NCBI GenBank assembly: GCA_023374025.1
Contig: SIJG01000017.1
Coordinates: forward strand, 1,503,671-1,567,670
Direction of reading: 5' to 3'
DNA: 64,000 nt
DNA from: Heterodera schachtii
Lineage: Eukaryota > Nematoda > Chromadorea > Rhabditida > Heteroderidae
Numbering within the stretch: the stretch's first letter is position 1; each line of letters starts with the position of its first letter. Made by a program: the position numbers and the translations under genes. Positions 43,863 to 53,458 of this stretch are shown here, one piece after another. The notes under the pieces are model-generated. The model did not search any database. It was not told where the DNA came from and worked only from the letters and a program-made list of their open reading frames with translations.

Positions 43863-46550
43863 TCAGGCCTTTCTGCTTTGACTTGTAACATCCGTCGGTT
43901 GGAACACTTTGATTCGCGCGCCGCCAGAAATTTGTGTGTCGTTCATCGACCGAATTGCGTCACGACAATCCTTAAAAGTTTGTTAGTAATTGGATCGTTA
44001 AAATGCGTCCATTTGTGAGTTACCCACCTGCGAAGATGCAAATGTGAGAAGAAATGTTGAGACGGTGTCGCTCGGCTTCACCGTACACTTCTCGGCCCCG
44101 TCTTTGTTCAGATTAAAGCGCTCGAACAGCGCAACAACTTCGTTCAGCTGAGTGACCAAAGGGAAGCCACGCGCAACGACGGAAGCCGCTTCGGTGGCTA
44201 TTGTTTCACTGGGCTTAAAATTTACAATGTTTATTTTAGTTTTTATTAAAATGTTCGTAATCGGCAACCATTAAAACAAGAAAATAATTTTAAACAGAAA
44301 ATTTGTCAAAGGGGGAGAAAATGCTTACCAAATTAATGTAAAGGACGCCGTTTTGCATTCGAGCAATATTTTCATATGGCGCATCGAATTGGACACCGAG
44401 GAATTCGGCGAGTTGTTCCGCATAAACCATTTTTGGAACATTTTCCAAACGAATGCTAATTGAAATAAACAAATAAATAATGTAATTGTCCTTTTTATTT
44501 CATGTCTCACCATGAGTTCGAATTTGGGTCCTCTCGGTACCGTTCCAAGAAAGACAAATGGGGACGCAATTCCAATTCGTGGGGAGTAAATTCTTTGTTT
44601 GGTGCCGAATCGAAAGCACGTCTGTCCATATTTGAGAGTTTGACTTGGTGCAATGACAAAGGTTCGTTGTCCGGCTCCAACAAATCAAGCGGTGGTTGTT
44701 CCGGGATTCCATTCTGATGACCGGACGCAAAAGCCGTCTTTAACATTGGGTCGGTTTTTGCTGAATCGGTGTGAAGACGGGCCTAAAAAGCGAAAAAATT
44801 GGCATATTCATCAAATTAAAATTGGATTTTGGCTCAGACTCGGCCTTTTGTCCGCATAACTGCCAAACAAAAAGTCACAAATAGTTCGGACAAATCGCTA
44901 CCAAAAAGTGTCATCATAGCCAATTTTTTTTAAATTTTCAAATAAATATAAATAAAATAATGGTTTCCAAATTAATCAAAACCAACATCATTGTCACTTT
45001 CGGCTTCGTCCATTGAATAGTCCTCTTGAATTACTAAACCCGGGGCTGTTGACCCAACGGAGGTATCAATCGACCCAACCGAAGCATTGAACGGAACATT
45101 GCTCGGTTTGGCAGCAGTCGACGGTCGGACTTGGGCTGAGTTTGCAAAAGACGAAGCAGTGACTGGAAAATGGAGCATTATTATAGTAATAGTGAAAAAA
45201 TAAATGTTTAAAAAAAGGCATTTCAAAAATCCAATTGAAAAACGAACGCTGCTGTCGATTGGTTCCGAGTGGCAATGCATTGTTTGCCGGCCTTGGCCAA
45301 AACCCATTGTTTGACGAGGTCGGTCTGATCAGTGAAGGGATATGGCTGACCATCTGTTGGTTGGTCGGTGGGGGTGAATTCTGCCGAACCGAAGAGACAC
45401 CGCCGCCCCCCTCCAAATGGTTCAGCGGAATTGGCGGACGATGAGTGTTGGCACCGGAGGGCGGAGACGGGAAAAATTCGAACGCGCGGAGTGGCTTAGG
45501 CTGAAATTTTGAAGTTGTTCAAAAAGTAACACTTATGGACTCAATTTACTTCATTTGCTTTAGTGACCATTTGCGTCGCTGTAGCGCCCCCGGGCCTCGG
45601 CCGATAGTTCGCCTTAAACGAAGCAATTTCCACTGCTTTAATTATGATTTTTTTTGCAAATTGCACATACATTATTGGCGTGATTGTCCGGAAATGAAAA
45701 CGCTCCAAAAACAGCTGCATTTGAAACCAAATTCAGTGGGCCCATCGGATTGGCCGAGTCCGTTGCCGTCGATTGCTGCTGCTGCTGTTGGGCTGGGCGT
45801 TGTCTCTGCTGTTGTTCCTTGGCTTGTTTGTCTCTGTCCGTCTCCTCCTCTTTCTTTTCACCACTCGGCTTCGTCCGCTCCTCCTTTGCCCAAACTGTCG
45901 TTGTTGCTGCTGCCGTTGAAGATGATGTTGATGAGGTAGCAGCCCCTTTCTCCGATCGGCTTTGGTCGTTTGACCATCCTCGTCCGTTTCGCCCCCGCGG
46001 GGATCTGCTCCGATTGGTCCCTCTGTCGCGCTCCCTCTCCCTCGGCCTGTCTCTGTCCGCCCTCTCCCCTCGTCCGCGCTCTCTTCTGCTGTTGGGATCG
46101 TCTGAAGACCTTTTGTCTCCCCTGTCCTTATCGTCCGGCTCCATGACCGCGTATTGCTCGTCCGCTTTCCGTGCCGTTATTCGTTCAGTCCTAGAATTTT
46201 TATTGTGTATCTTTAAAAAAACAGCAACAAATGCCCCAAAGTAAAAAGCCTCAAAACCCTATTTCCACTCACCGAATTGTTCGGTTATTAATCTCGCCAT
46301 GGTATCTGATCACTGATCTGGCGTCCCTCTCGTTGTCAAACTCAACAATCCAACGGTCGGAATAATTTCGATCAGGTTGATAGACGCGGGTAACTTTCAC
46401 ACATTCAGCATTCGTTGTTGACAAATACCTTTAATTAAATTTTTTTGCAGAAATAATTGAACATGTAACAATTACTGTTTCACGTCGAAAAATGTGGCTT
46501 TGCATGGCACATTTGACAACTGAACACAAACGCGTTCCTTCACCCAACCA
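43863..46550 (-). CDS. RNA-binding protein with RRM domains and RE/Q-rich linker
   Basis: Probably a nuclear RNA-binding protein; the subfamily is not identified. The first visible exon (about 46545-46480) reads VKERVCVQLSNVPCKATFFD, then RYLSTTNAECVKVTRVYQPD and DRWIVEFDNERDARSVIRY, a complete RRM. A linker follows: acidic/Arg-rich (RERGRGERADRDRPRERERD), Ser/Arg, Gln-rich (QRPAQQQQQQ), Pro-rich and an acidic end (DYSMDEAESDND at about 45000). A splice at 44991 to 44783 can join it to SAKTDPMLKTAFASGHQNG, LSFLERYREDPNSNS, then a second RRM-like unit (IRLENVPKMVYAEQLAEFLG, NGVLYINLVPSE) and a third half-RRM (DCRDAIRSMNDTQISGGARI) to the stop at 43863. If that splice is not used, this is two genes. 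No start codon is visible before the first exon, where duplicated DNA begins (46546), so the 5' end may be lost or elsewhere. Confidence 0.68.
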
Positions 46551-46665
46551 TTAAAACAAGAAAATAATTTTAAACAGAAAATTTGTCAAAAATTTGAGAA
46601 AAATGTTTAGCAAATTGACGTAAAGGATGCCGTTTTGCATTCGAGCAATATTTTCAAAGCCAACA
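46546..46665 (-). pseudogene. Copied intron-exon piece of the RRM gene
   Basis: From CAACCATTAAAACAAG to CGAGCAATATTTTCA this equals 44264-44380, which is the intron and exon of the same RRM gene located about 2.2 kb away (exon words LTPFCI/ARMQNG region). It lies directly against the first exon of the gene. Confidence 0.75.
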
Positions 46666-46670
46666 CAAGC

Positions 46671-47071
46671 GAAGGACAAAAGGCACTTTTCCTTAAAGGC
46701 AATTCATCCATAAATTTAACGCTTTTCATATAGTCCTCTGATTGTTAGTCACCTCTTTTGGTTTTGGTTCTGCTGATGCGGCTGAGTGCCGGAAATGTCG
46801 CAGAACAAAGTAAGCAAATCGCGGTGCAATTCGGACAAATGGGAGAAGCGGGAGAGCACACGGCACAACTCGTCAAATGCGACACGGAACTGTTCGTCGC
46901 TTAAAGGGACAAACAGAGAAAGAAATGCCATTTTGTCCTTCCCTCCGCCGCTTTTCTTCACTCACTGTGAGGCCAAATCGCTTCTGCCGTTGGCAAAAAA
47001 TTTGCACTCGAACACTTTGTCGGTCAACGGCCCTTTCTCCCGCTCACTGACCAGCGAAAACATTTGCGATT
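46671..47071 (-). pseudogene. Copied exon of the unrecognised gene at 20.9-24.0 kb
   Basis: Matches 21166-21572 nearly base for base, including the exon FRVAFDELCRVLSRFSHLSE and the intron containing the MAFLSLFVPLSDE frame. The match ends abruptly after AACATTTGCGATT on the right, and on the left at AAGCGAAGGACAAAAGG. Confidence 0.85.
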
Positions 47072-47084
47072 CAAATGCATTTTG

Positions 47085-47420
47085 AACGCCTCTTTAAGCA
47101 CTTCCAAAGGCTTTGGCGGCTGAGTCAAAGCGGAGAAGGGAAAGTTCGGCGTCTTTTAGCAATGGCACAAAAACAGCCAAAGGGAGTGACTTGGCACGGC
47201 GGAAGAAATAAGCGGCGACCACCCGACGCAAACACTTGGGCATGCACAGGACGGAACGGAGCGCGGCGCAAAGGTAAATTTCGGCACGGAATGAGTGGAG
47301 AATGGCTGGGGAGCCGGCCGACTCGGCCAAATTGGCGACCAACAGTGCCAAATTGAGCGCACCGCGTGAACTCAGTCTAAAACTTTTTTCTCTAAAAATG
47401 AAGGGCACCATCGAGTACAA
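47085..47420 (-). pseudogene. SREBP regulatory-domain fragment
   Basis: The minus frame GALNLALLVANLAESAGSPA, FRAEIYLCAALRSVLCMPKC and LRRVVAAYFFRRAK corresponds to the luminal-distal C-terminal regulatory domain of SREBP (vertebrate pattern ALNLALLAVNLAESAG...AEIYVAAALRV...FFLSSAR). The bHLH, the membrane hairpin and the rest of the regulatory domain are absent. It directly abuts the copied exon above, so it is a fragment in a mosaic and not a gene. Confidence 0.78.
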
Positions 47421-47602
47421 GACAAATTGAGATAAAATGATCGGAAAAGAAAGAAGAGAGCATAGAAATTATGAAATATTTGGAATATTGTAAAGCGAAA
47501 TTAAAAGCTTTTGGGACTGATCAATGAAATTAAGTCAACATAAAATAAATTAAAATTTTTTCCATAACAAATAACAATCATTTCCAAATCACCGATCTCA
47601 CA

Positions 47603-47949
47603 TCACTTCCTCAAACAAGTAGCAGCGATGAGGAGCAATGCGGCAATGGTGCACCACTCCAACCTTCGAACTCGCCATTCAATCTCTTCAAGTTCACCGA
47701 GTAACGCATTGTCATCCGGAAGCGGCGGAATTGCCCGATCATTGACCTGACAACATTTTGAGGGGGCTTAAGCTCAAGGATTTCCCGAAAATGGCATTTT
47801 TGGTATTTTCTGTTTTGGGGTCAAAATTTGAATTTTTTTAAATCAATAGCGAGCGAGTAGAATTTGACCGCCTTTCTCACCTCCTCGTTCGGCTCAGCCT
47901 TTTCTTCGCCCGTGGACACTCCTTTTTTTTTGCCTTCCTCGTTCTCCAT
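47603..47949 (-). CDS. Small membrane protein with C-terminal anchor (complete member)
   Basis: Two exons: 47881-47949 (MENEEGKKKGVSTGEEKAEP, ending NEE) and 47603-47746 (VNDRAIPPLPDDNALLGELE, EIEWRVRRLEW, then CTIAALLLIAATCL and RK). The splice is GAG|GTGAGA to GTCAG|GTCAAT and keeps the frame, giving 70 residues. The layout is an acidic/charged soluble part, an amphipathic Glu/Arg helix and a hydrophobic helix two residues from the end, i.e. a tail-anchored design. Family unknown. Paralogous last exons are at 17460-17640 and 40641-40841. The 3' flank word AATGAAATTAAG is shared by all three. Confidence 0.6.
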
Positions 47950-48184
47950 CTCAAAATTATTGGAAAAGTCGATGGCAATTATCAATTTTAAATTTTTACT
48001 TTGTCAGCTCCCTCGAGCAAATTTTTTTGTTCAGAGGCATTCGTTCTTTTTTCGTTGCATTTATCAGATGACATTTTTCTTAAAGTATTTCTTAAAATTT
48101 TCGATAAGGACATTCATTATTAATGAACAAAGTATAAAAAAAGCTTGGTCAAAAGGTTACTCCATACAGAAGTGAATATAAAAG

Positions 48185-48440
48185 TGAATTTTGATTTGGA
48201 TTTTGTTTGAATTCGGATCTGGGATTCGGAATAAGCAAAAATGAATGTCAATTCGTGATCAATGACGCGAAAAGTCACAAGAAAACAAAACCCAATTGTT
48301 TGGTCATGAATGAAAAAAGAAGAAACAAACAAAAACAAAACCCAATTGTTTGGTCATGAATGAAAAAAGATGAAACAAACAAATGCCAGCACAAACTAGA
48401 GAAAGAGAAAAGGTACAATGAAAAGCGATAAAAAGGAAGT
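48185..48440. repeat. Segment shared with 19340-19640, with short tandem duplication
   Basis: Contains the words found at 19369-19640. The block CAATTGTTTGGTCATGAATG followed by AAAAAAGA and GAAACAAACAAA is present twice in tandem (48291-48335 and 48342-48382). Confidence 0.65.
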
Positions 48441-48451
48441 ATAAATTACAA

Positions 48452-48508
48452 AAAAAAAAAAAAAAAATTCACGGTCACGAAACCGTGAATTTCACGGATT
48501 TTTGGATA
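48452..48508. repeat. Poly(A) run and short perfect hairpin
   Basis: A run of about 18 A bases is followed by TTCACGGT, five bases, and a complementary ACCGTGAA, forming a small hairpin. Function unknown. Confidence 0.6.
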
Positions 48509-48816
48509 ACGGTCTCGAATCACCGGGTCAATTCAAGATTTTAGAAAATTGAAAAATTTTAGGATTGCATATTGTTGATCATTTTTGTGAAAATCTGCTA
48601 AGAAATCCGGAACAGGACGATTCGGTGCCAGCCCAAGTTTTGGGCTACAACTTTTTTTAACAATCTACATATCATTCGAAAGCCCTTCACAAGCTCTATT
48701 AGCCTTACAAAAAACAAAACAAAAAATTCTAGCCTTTAAAAAAGTTATAAAGAAAAAACGGTACTTATGTATTTATCTGTGCGGAGATTTCAAAAAAAAT
48801 TTTTTTGTTAAATAAA

Positions 48817-49191
48817 CATTCTAATGTTTTTCATGGTCGGGAAAACCGATTCTGGCATCTGTTTTGAACCAATTCGAACCCCGAACCAGGATTCGTACTA
48901 AATTCGAAAAAAGTCGAAAATTCATTTTTCACCAAAATTCACGTTTATTGCTCAAAATTGGTTTTAGAGGTTTTCAGGGTTGGGGAGACCGATCCTTACA
49001 TACATTTTAGCCCAATTCGAACCCCGAACCAAGATCCGAACAAAATTCGAAAAAAGTTGAAAATTTATTTTTCACCAATTTTGCCGTAAATGGGTTTTGA
49101 ATTTTTTTATTTGAATCCGGGTTCGGGGTTCAAATTGGGTCAAAACAGATGTCAGAATCGGGTTTCCCGACCCTGAAAACCATTAGAATAA
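48817..49191. mobile_element. Long-inverted-repeat (foldback) MITE
   Basis: The left arm from ATTCTAATG through GGTCGGGAAAACCGATTCTG pairs with the right arm (GGGTTTCCCGACCCTGAAAA then CCATTAGAAT) over about 80 bases with few mismatches. A tandem duplicate of the left-arm sequence (GGGTTGGGGAGACCGATC, AATTCGAACCCCGAACC) lies inside at about 48970. No target duplication is clear. A related word (GCGAACCCCGGACCC) is found at 5530-5550. It stands directly upstream of CDC37. Confidence 0.7.
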
Positions 49192-49230
49192 GTTTAGAAA
49201 AATAAATAAAATTTCCGCTAGACCAATAAT

Positions 49231-51123
49231 ATGCCCATTGACTATTCTGCTTGGAATAACATCGAAGTGTCGGATGACGAAGATGACACTCATCCCAACG
49301 TTGACACCGCTTCATTGTTCCGCTGGCGTCATCAGGCTCGTGTAGAGCGAGAGGCGGAGATGAAACAGGCCAAAAAGGAGGTGAAGGAGGAACAATCGAA
49401 CGTGCGCAACAAAATGCAGGTTTAATGAATGACTCGAACAAACTGAGATTTAAAAGACCCAAATTCGGCACTATTACCGTTATTCCCCTTTAGGAAATTG
49501 AGGAAAAGCTGAAAAACGCTAAACTTGAGGAGAAGGAGCGCATCAGTTTGGAACTCGAGTTGAACACCATCCGAACTCAGGAGGAGGAGTTCCGGAAGAA
49601 GGAAAAGGAGTTGGAGGAAAAGGAAAAACATCAGCCATGGAATGTGGACACAATCGCAAAGGAAGCGTGGAGCAAAACGATCGTCAACAAACCGAAGGAG
49701 GGCACGACCAGCAAAAGCGACGAAGACGAAGAGATCAACCGAATGCAGAAGTACTTCAAAGTCAGTAAACGCAACGCACCCATTCATTTTCCAATTCCAA
49801 AATTTAAGAAACATTTATTTCTGTTTGTTTACGTATAATGCCCTTTCTGCCAAACTTAGGACAATGAAACACTTTTGCATCAACTTTGTGTCTTGGATGG
49901 TTTTGACAAAATTGAAGAATTCCTGCTGGAGCATCCTCAGCTCGCCAGTGAGTACGCCACCAATTTTCTGACTGTTGAAGCACTCAATTATGCTATCGAT
50001 GCGAATGTGAGTTTTTGCATTTTTTAAGTCATTTTTGTTTTTATTAAATCACTTCCAATATAATTTTTCGCGAAAATTCTCTTTTTTTGGCTAACAATAA
50101 ACAGCTGGTTTTTATTAAACATTTTTTATACTACAAATATAAGAATTTTTCGAAGGATTTCTTAAAAAACAAACAAACATTATTATTAAGGAGATAAACA
50201 TGGGTCGGATTGCGGAGAATTGCATAATGATTCAATACGAATTGGAATTGGCCAAATCGCTGCACGCGATGGCCACCAATACCAATGTGATAAAGAACTT
50301 CTTCAAAAAGTTTGTTTTCTGTTTTCCATAATGGCTTAAATAATTGTTTATTTACATTCAGAATTCGTATCGCGGAACAAAGTTATATGAAAATGTTCAC
50401 GGACGAAGTGGAAGCATTCAAAGACCGACTGAGGAAACGCGCGCGGGACAAAAGGGAGGCGATGTTAAGCGAAACGGAGGCGGAGGAGAAGAAAAAACGT
50501 GTGGCCCAGTCGCCAGGAGGGCTTGACCCGCAAGAAGTATTCGACTCACTGCCTGCGGTGAGTTGTTCTATGAGTGGAATATGGAAGCAGACCGAAAATT
50601 AGAAACATGTAGCGCAATTTTCTTTTAAGTGGGGAACCACCTCAACTGTTCAAAATTGCATATAATACCGCTTTGTACTGTGAATTTTAATTTTACGTGC
50701 TAACAATTAGGGCAATAAATCTAAAAGTTATGGGGGCACAATGAGCAACTAATTCTGATTTTCTTCCTAATACCTTAAGTAGAAATGTGTGGTTTCTCTT
50801 ATTAACAGACAATTAAGCTTCGAAAACCTAATTTCTGAAAATAGGAATTTTATTTTTTGGCCAAATTTGTAGGACGTCAGTCTTCAAAGAGTTTGGAGTT
50901 TTTTTTTCTTATTAATGAACTTGAATTTTAGGAAATGCAAGAAGCGTTCGAAACACAGAGCATGGCAAAGATATTTGAAGTGGCGAAGAGCATGGACTCC
51001 GAGGTGTTCAAGTACCATTTGGATCGCTGCACTGCCTCCGGACTTTGGATTCCAAACGCAAAGGAAGCCGAGGGACATGGACAAGAGGAGGAGGAGGAGG
51101 AGAAGGAAACGGAGGAGAAATGA
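49231..51123 (+). CDS. cdc-37: HSP90 co-chaperone CDC37
   Basis: CDC37 delivers protein kinase clients to HSP90. The start at 49231 gives the invariant kinase-binding N-terminus [20 protein letters not shown] and [20 protein letters not shown], with Ser in the CK2 context VSDDED. A long coiled coil follows (to about 49640), then [19 protein letters not shown] and the HSP90-binding middle domain: [52 protein letters not shown]. The C-terminal region has [27 protein letters not shown] and [11 protein letters not shown], and an acidic tail ([12 protein letters not shown]). All landmark segments are present and the length is normal. Confidence 0.96.
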
Positions 51124-51247
51124 CCGATACTCAACTCAAAGATGTGGTAAACCATGAGAATACGTTTAAGTCGACTTATAATATTTAATTATTTATGACC
51201 ATTTAATTGCAAATAAAATATTTTTCCCATAGATTCTTTTACATTTA
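51124..51247. other. Convergent 3' spacer
   Basis: Only 124 bp separate the stop codons of CDC37 (+) and the innexin (-). AATAAA occurs at 51213 for the plus strand. Confidence 0.5.
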
Positions 51248-53144
51248 TCAGCTTGTTTCTTTAAAATAGCTTTTCTCGTTGAAACTCAGCCATAGCTGAT
51301 GGACAATGTCAGCCATATGGATTTGTCCTGTGTTTGAGTTGATCAGTCGAAGGACGAGAATTCCGTCCAATTTGAGAAATTTGGAAACAAAAACTTTTAC
51401 AATTTGTCGACTTGGGCTGATGTTTTGAAGCTGAAAGTTGGGGACATTGCCTTTTGGCCTATTGCTCCATTAAATAAACAATTTAAATTTACACAATTTC
51501 CTACTATTTGGACTGGAATTTGAAGTGATTACCCGAAGTGCATCAATTATCATTCTTTCTTTGCTGCGCATTGAAAGAATCTGATAGGTCCAAAACAGCA
51601 AATTCAAAGAAGCGATGATTAAAAAGGCGAAGAACCAAAGCCAAAGGAAGATGAAAATCTTTTCGGCGAACCTCAATCAAAATAAAATTTAATAGGAACA
51701 ACACTTCCTTCCTTTACATATTTATCATTAGCACACATTGGACGGTGTGCTCTCGAAATTGGCCAATGTCGCGCGTTTTCAAGTCGCAGAAAGTGACCTA
51801 TTGTTGTTGCTCAAATTTCTGAAGAACGATTTGTATCTTTTACCCTTGGGAAGAACCCATTGGTTCGCCAGTCGTTTCCAACGACGACAATTTGCCAAAT
51901 GATCGTAAAACCCCACAGGGGGTCGAAGGAGCCTAAGGAGAAATTGATGATGAAAAGTTGCAGGGCCAAGGCCAAAACGAAGAGCACTTTCATCAAGAGA
52001 TAAGTGAACGCCAAGTAACAATTGGAGGAAATGAAAGCTGCAAAATTAATTAGCAAAGTTAATGGACACAGCGAGGCCGAGACTCTCGACTTTGGAAACG
52101 GAAAACCAGGACTAATGAATACCGAATTGCACTCACTTTTGGTCGCCGCTTCTCTCCTGGCAATTAGTTTTTCGGCAATGTTTTTGGACAATGACTCATC
52201 CTTCCAATGGTTTTTTGTCCCACGGTATGCCAACTGACAATGAGAAAAGGTATAAGTAACAAAGCATTGAATTGTAGAATCTGACTTTTGCTTTTATTTT
52301 TACCTGAATCAAATCGCTCATTCGTACGCCTAAAGGCTTAAAAAAGGCGGAAAATAATTAGAAAAAAGGGAGGAGAGGAAAAGCACCGCTGAAGGAATAA
52401 AGGATTTTGAAGGTCATTTTGGGCGCAAAGCAAATCAATGCTTGGACAACGAGAATGTACGGAATCCATTGGTAATAACGCAATTCGAAATGGCGACGCG
52501 ACGATTTGTGCTCGGGCGAAAGCCTTCAAATCGGCGGATTAAAGGAGTCATGCCCCACTCATCCAAACCAACTCATACATATCCAACTTATCCATACCAA
52601 ACTCATCCACAGCACGGTGCGGGTCGTCGTGGCATTTTTACTGCGTGGATGAGTTGGGTATGGATGAGTTAGGTCTAACCCGGATTAAAGCGGTGAGACA
52701 CAAAATGCGTGAGAGAGAGAGAAAAGCAACATTGTGGACAGATTATGAGACATAAATATGAGAGAGAATGAATAAGGGAGAATACAGTATGACACCGAGT
52801 AAGTGAGAGAAGTACCGTAGGAATGGCACTCACATTTTGCCGCTTTCGCTCTGCGCCACGTAATAAGTGTTCTCCACGAAACAGTAATTTTCAATGTATT
52901 TTTCCCAGGCCCCCTGAAACTTTCCTCTTTCGCTTTTCTTTTAAATTCGTTCGTCTCCCCCTCCTACCGTATACTCAGCTGGCAACCAACACTGTAACGG
53001 GTCGCCCATGTACTGCTTGGCCATGATGAGCACGGCGAAAAAGCCGAGCAAATGCACCGTCGTGGCATAAATGGCGCGGTCCACCGCGTCGTCGTCATGC
53101 TCTCCCCTCACTTTTGCAATGCATTTTCTCAGCGTGGCGTCCAT
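51248..53144 (-). CDS. Innexin (gap-junction channel protein)
   Basis: Innexins form invertebrate gap junctions. The start at 53144 gives MDATLRKCIAKVRGEHDDDA, VDRAIYATTVHLLGFFAVLI, AKQYMGDPLQCWLPAEYT and GAWEKYIENYCFVENTYYV: the short N-terminus, TM1 and first extracellular loop with its cysteines (QCWLP, NYC). The signature is FELRYYQWIPYILVVQALI (about 52480-52440; usual form YYQWV) in TM2. The cytoplasmic loop has KPLGVRMSDLIQLAYR, TM3 has CYLAFTYLLMKVLFVLALAL, then FPRVKICD-type loop and TM4 AEKIFIFLWLWFFAFLIIAS. The C-terminal tail ends HQLWLSFNEKSYFKETS at 51248. About eight exons. An intron at 52540-52680 holds an inverted repeat. Confidence 0.92.
52556..52672. repeat. Inverted repeat in innexin intron
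   Basis: CTTATCCATACCAAACTCAT plus CCACAGCA pairs with TGCGTGGATGAGTTGGGTAT plus GGATGAG across a loop of about 30 bases. The unit CATCCA/CATACC is also repeated in the left arm. Confidence 0.65.
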
Positions 53145-53458
53145 TTTCGCAAAAATAACATTTCACCGTTTTATTTTCCTTTTCTTTGTTAGCAACGGAG
53201 ATAAGGGAAGAGAATGTTTTGCTAATTTTGATAAGAGCTGACTACGATAATTGTCAAATTATTCTAATGCTTTTTACTGTAACAATTTTCGGTGCACTTT
53301 TTGTTTTATGCATGAAAAAACACAAATAAATGAAAGATTAGTATCAAAGTTAAGTGAATACGTAAAAACAAAAAACAATCCTAATGAAATGCTAAAATAT
53401 TGAAAAAATAGTGAGGCAGAGAACGAAAGGGTTAAAATAATAGGTAATTGTGGTGCTT

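Noticed and set aside
45684..46244. Plus-strand 186-codon ORF rich in Ser/Leu/Cys
   Set aside because: Antisense of the Arg/Glu- and Gln-rich linker of the RRM protein.
46749..46961. Separate 70-residue gene, identical ORF at 21242-21454
   Set aside because: The shared ORF spans an exon and part of an intron of the larger gene at 20.9-24.0 kb; the second copy is a duplicated fragment.
47085..47420. A complete SREBP gene
   Set aside because: Only part of the regulatory domain is present and its neighbours are pieces of other genes.
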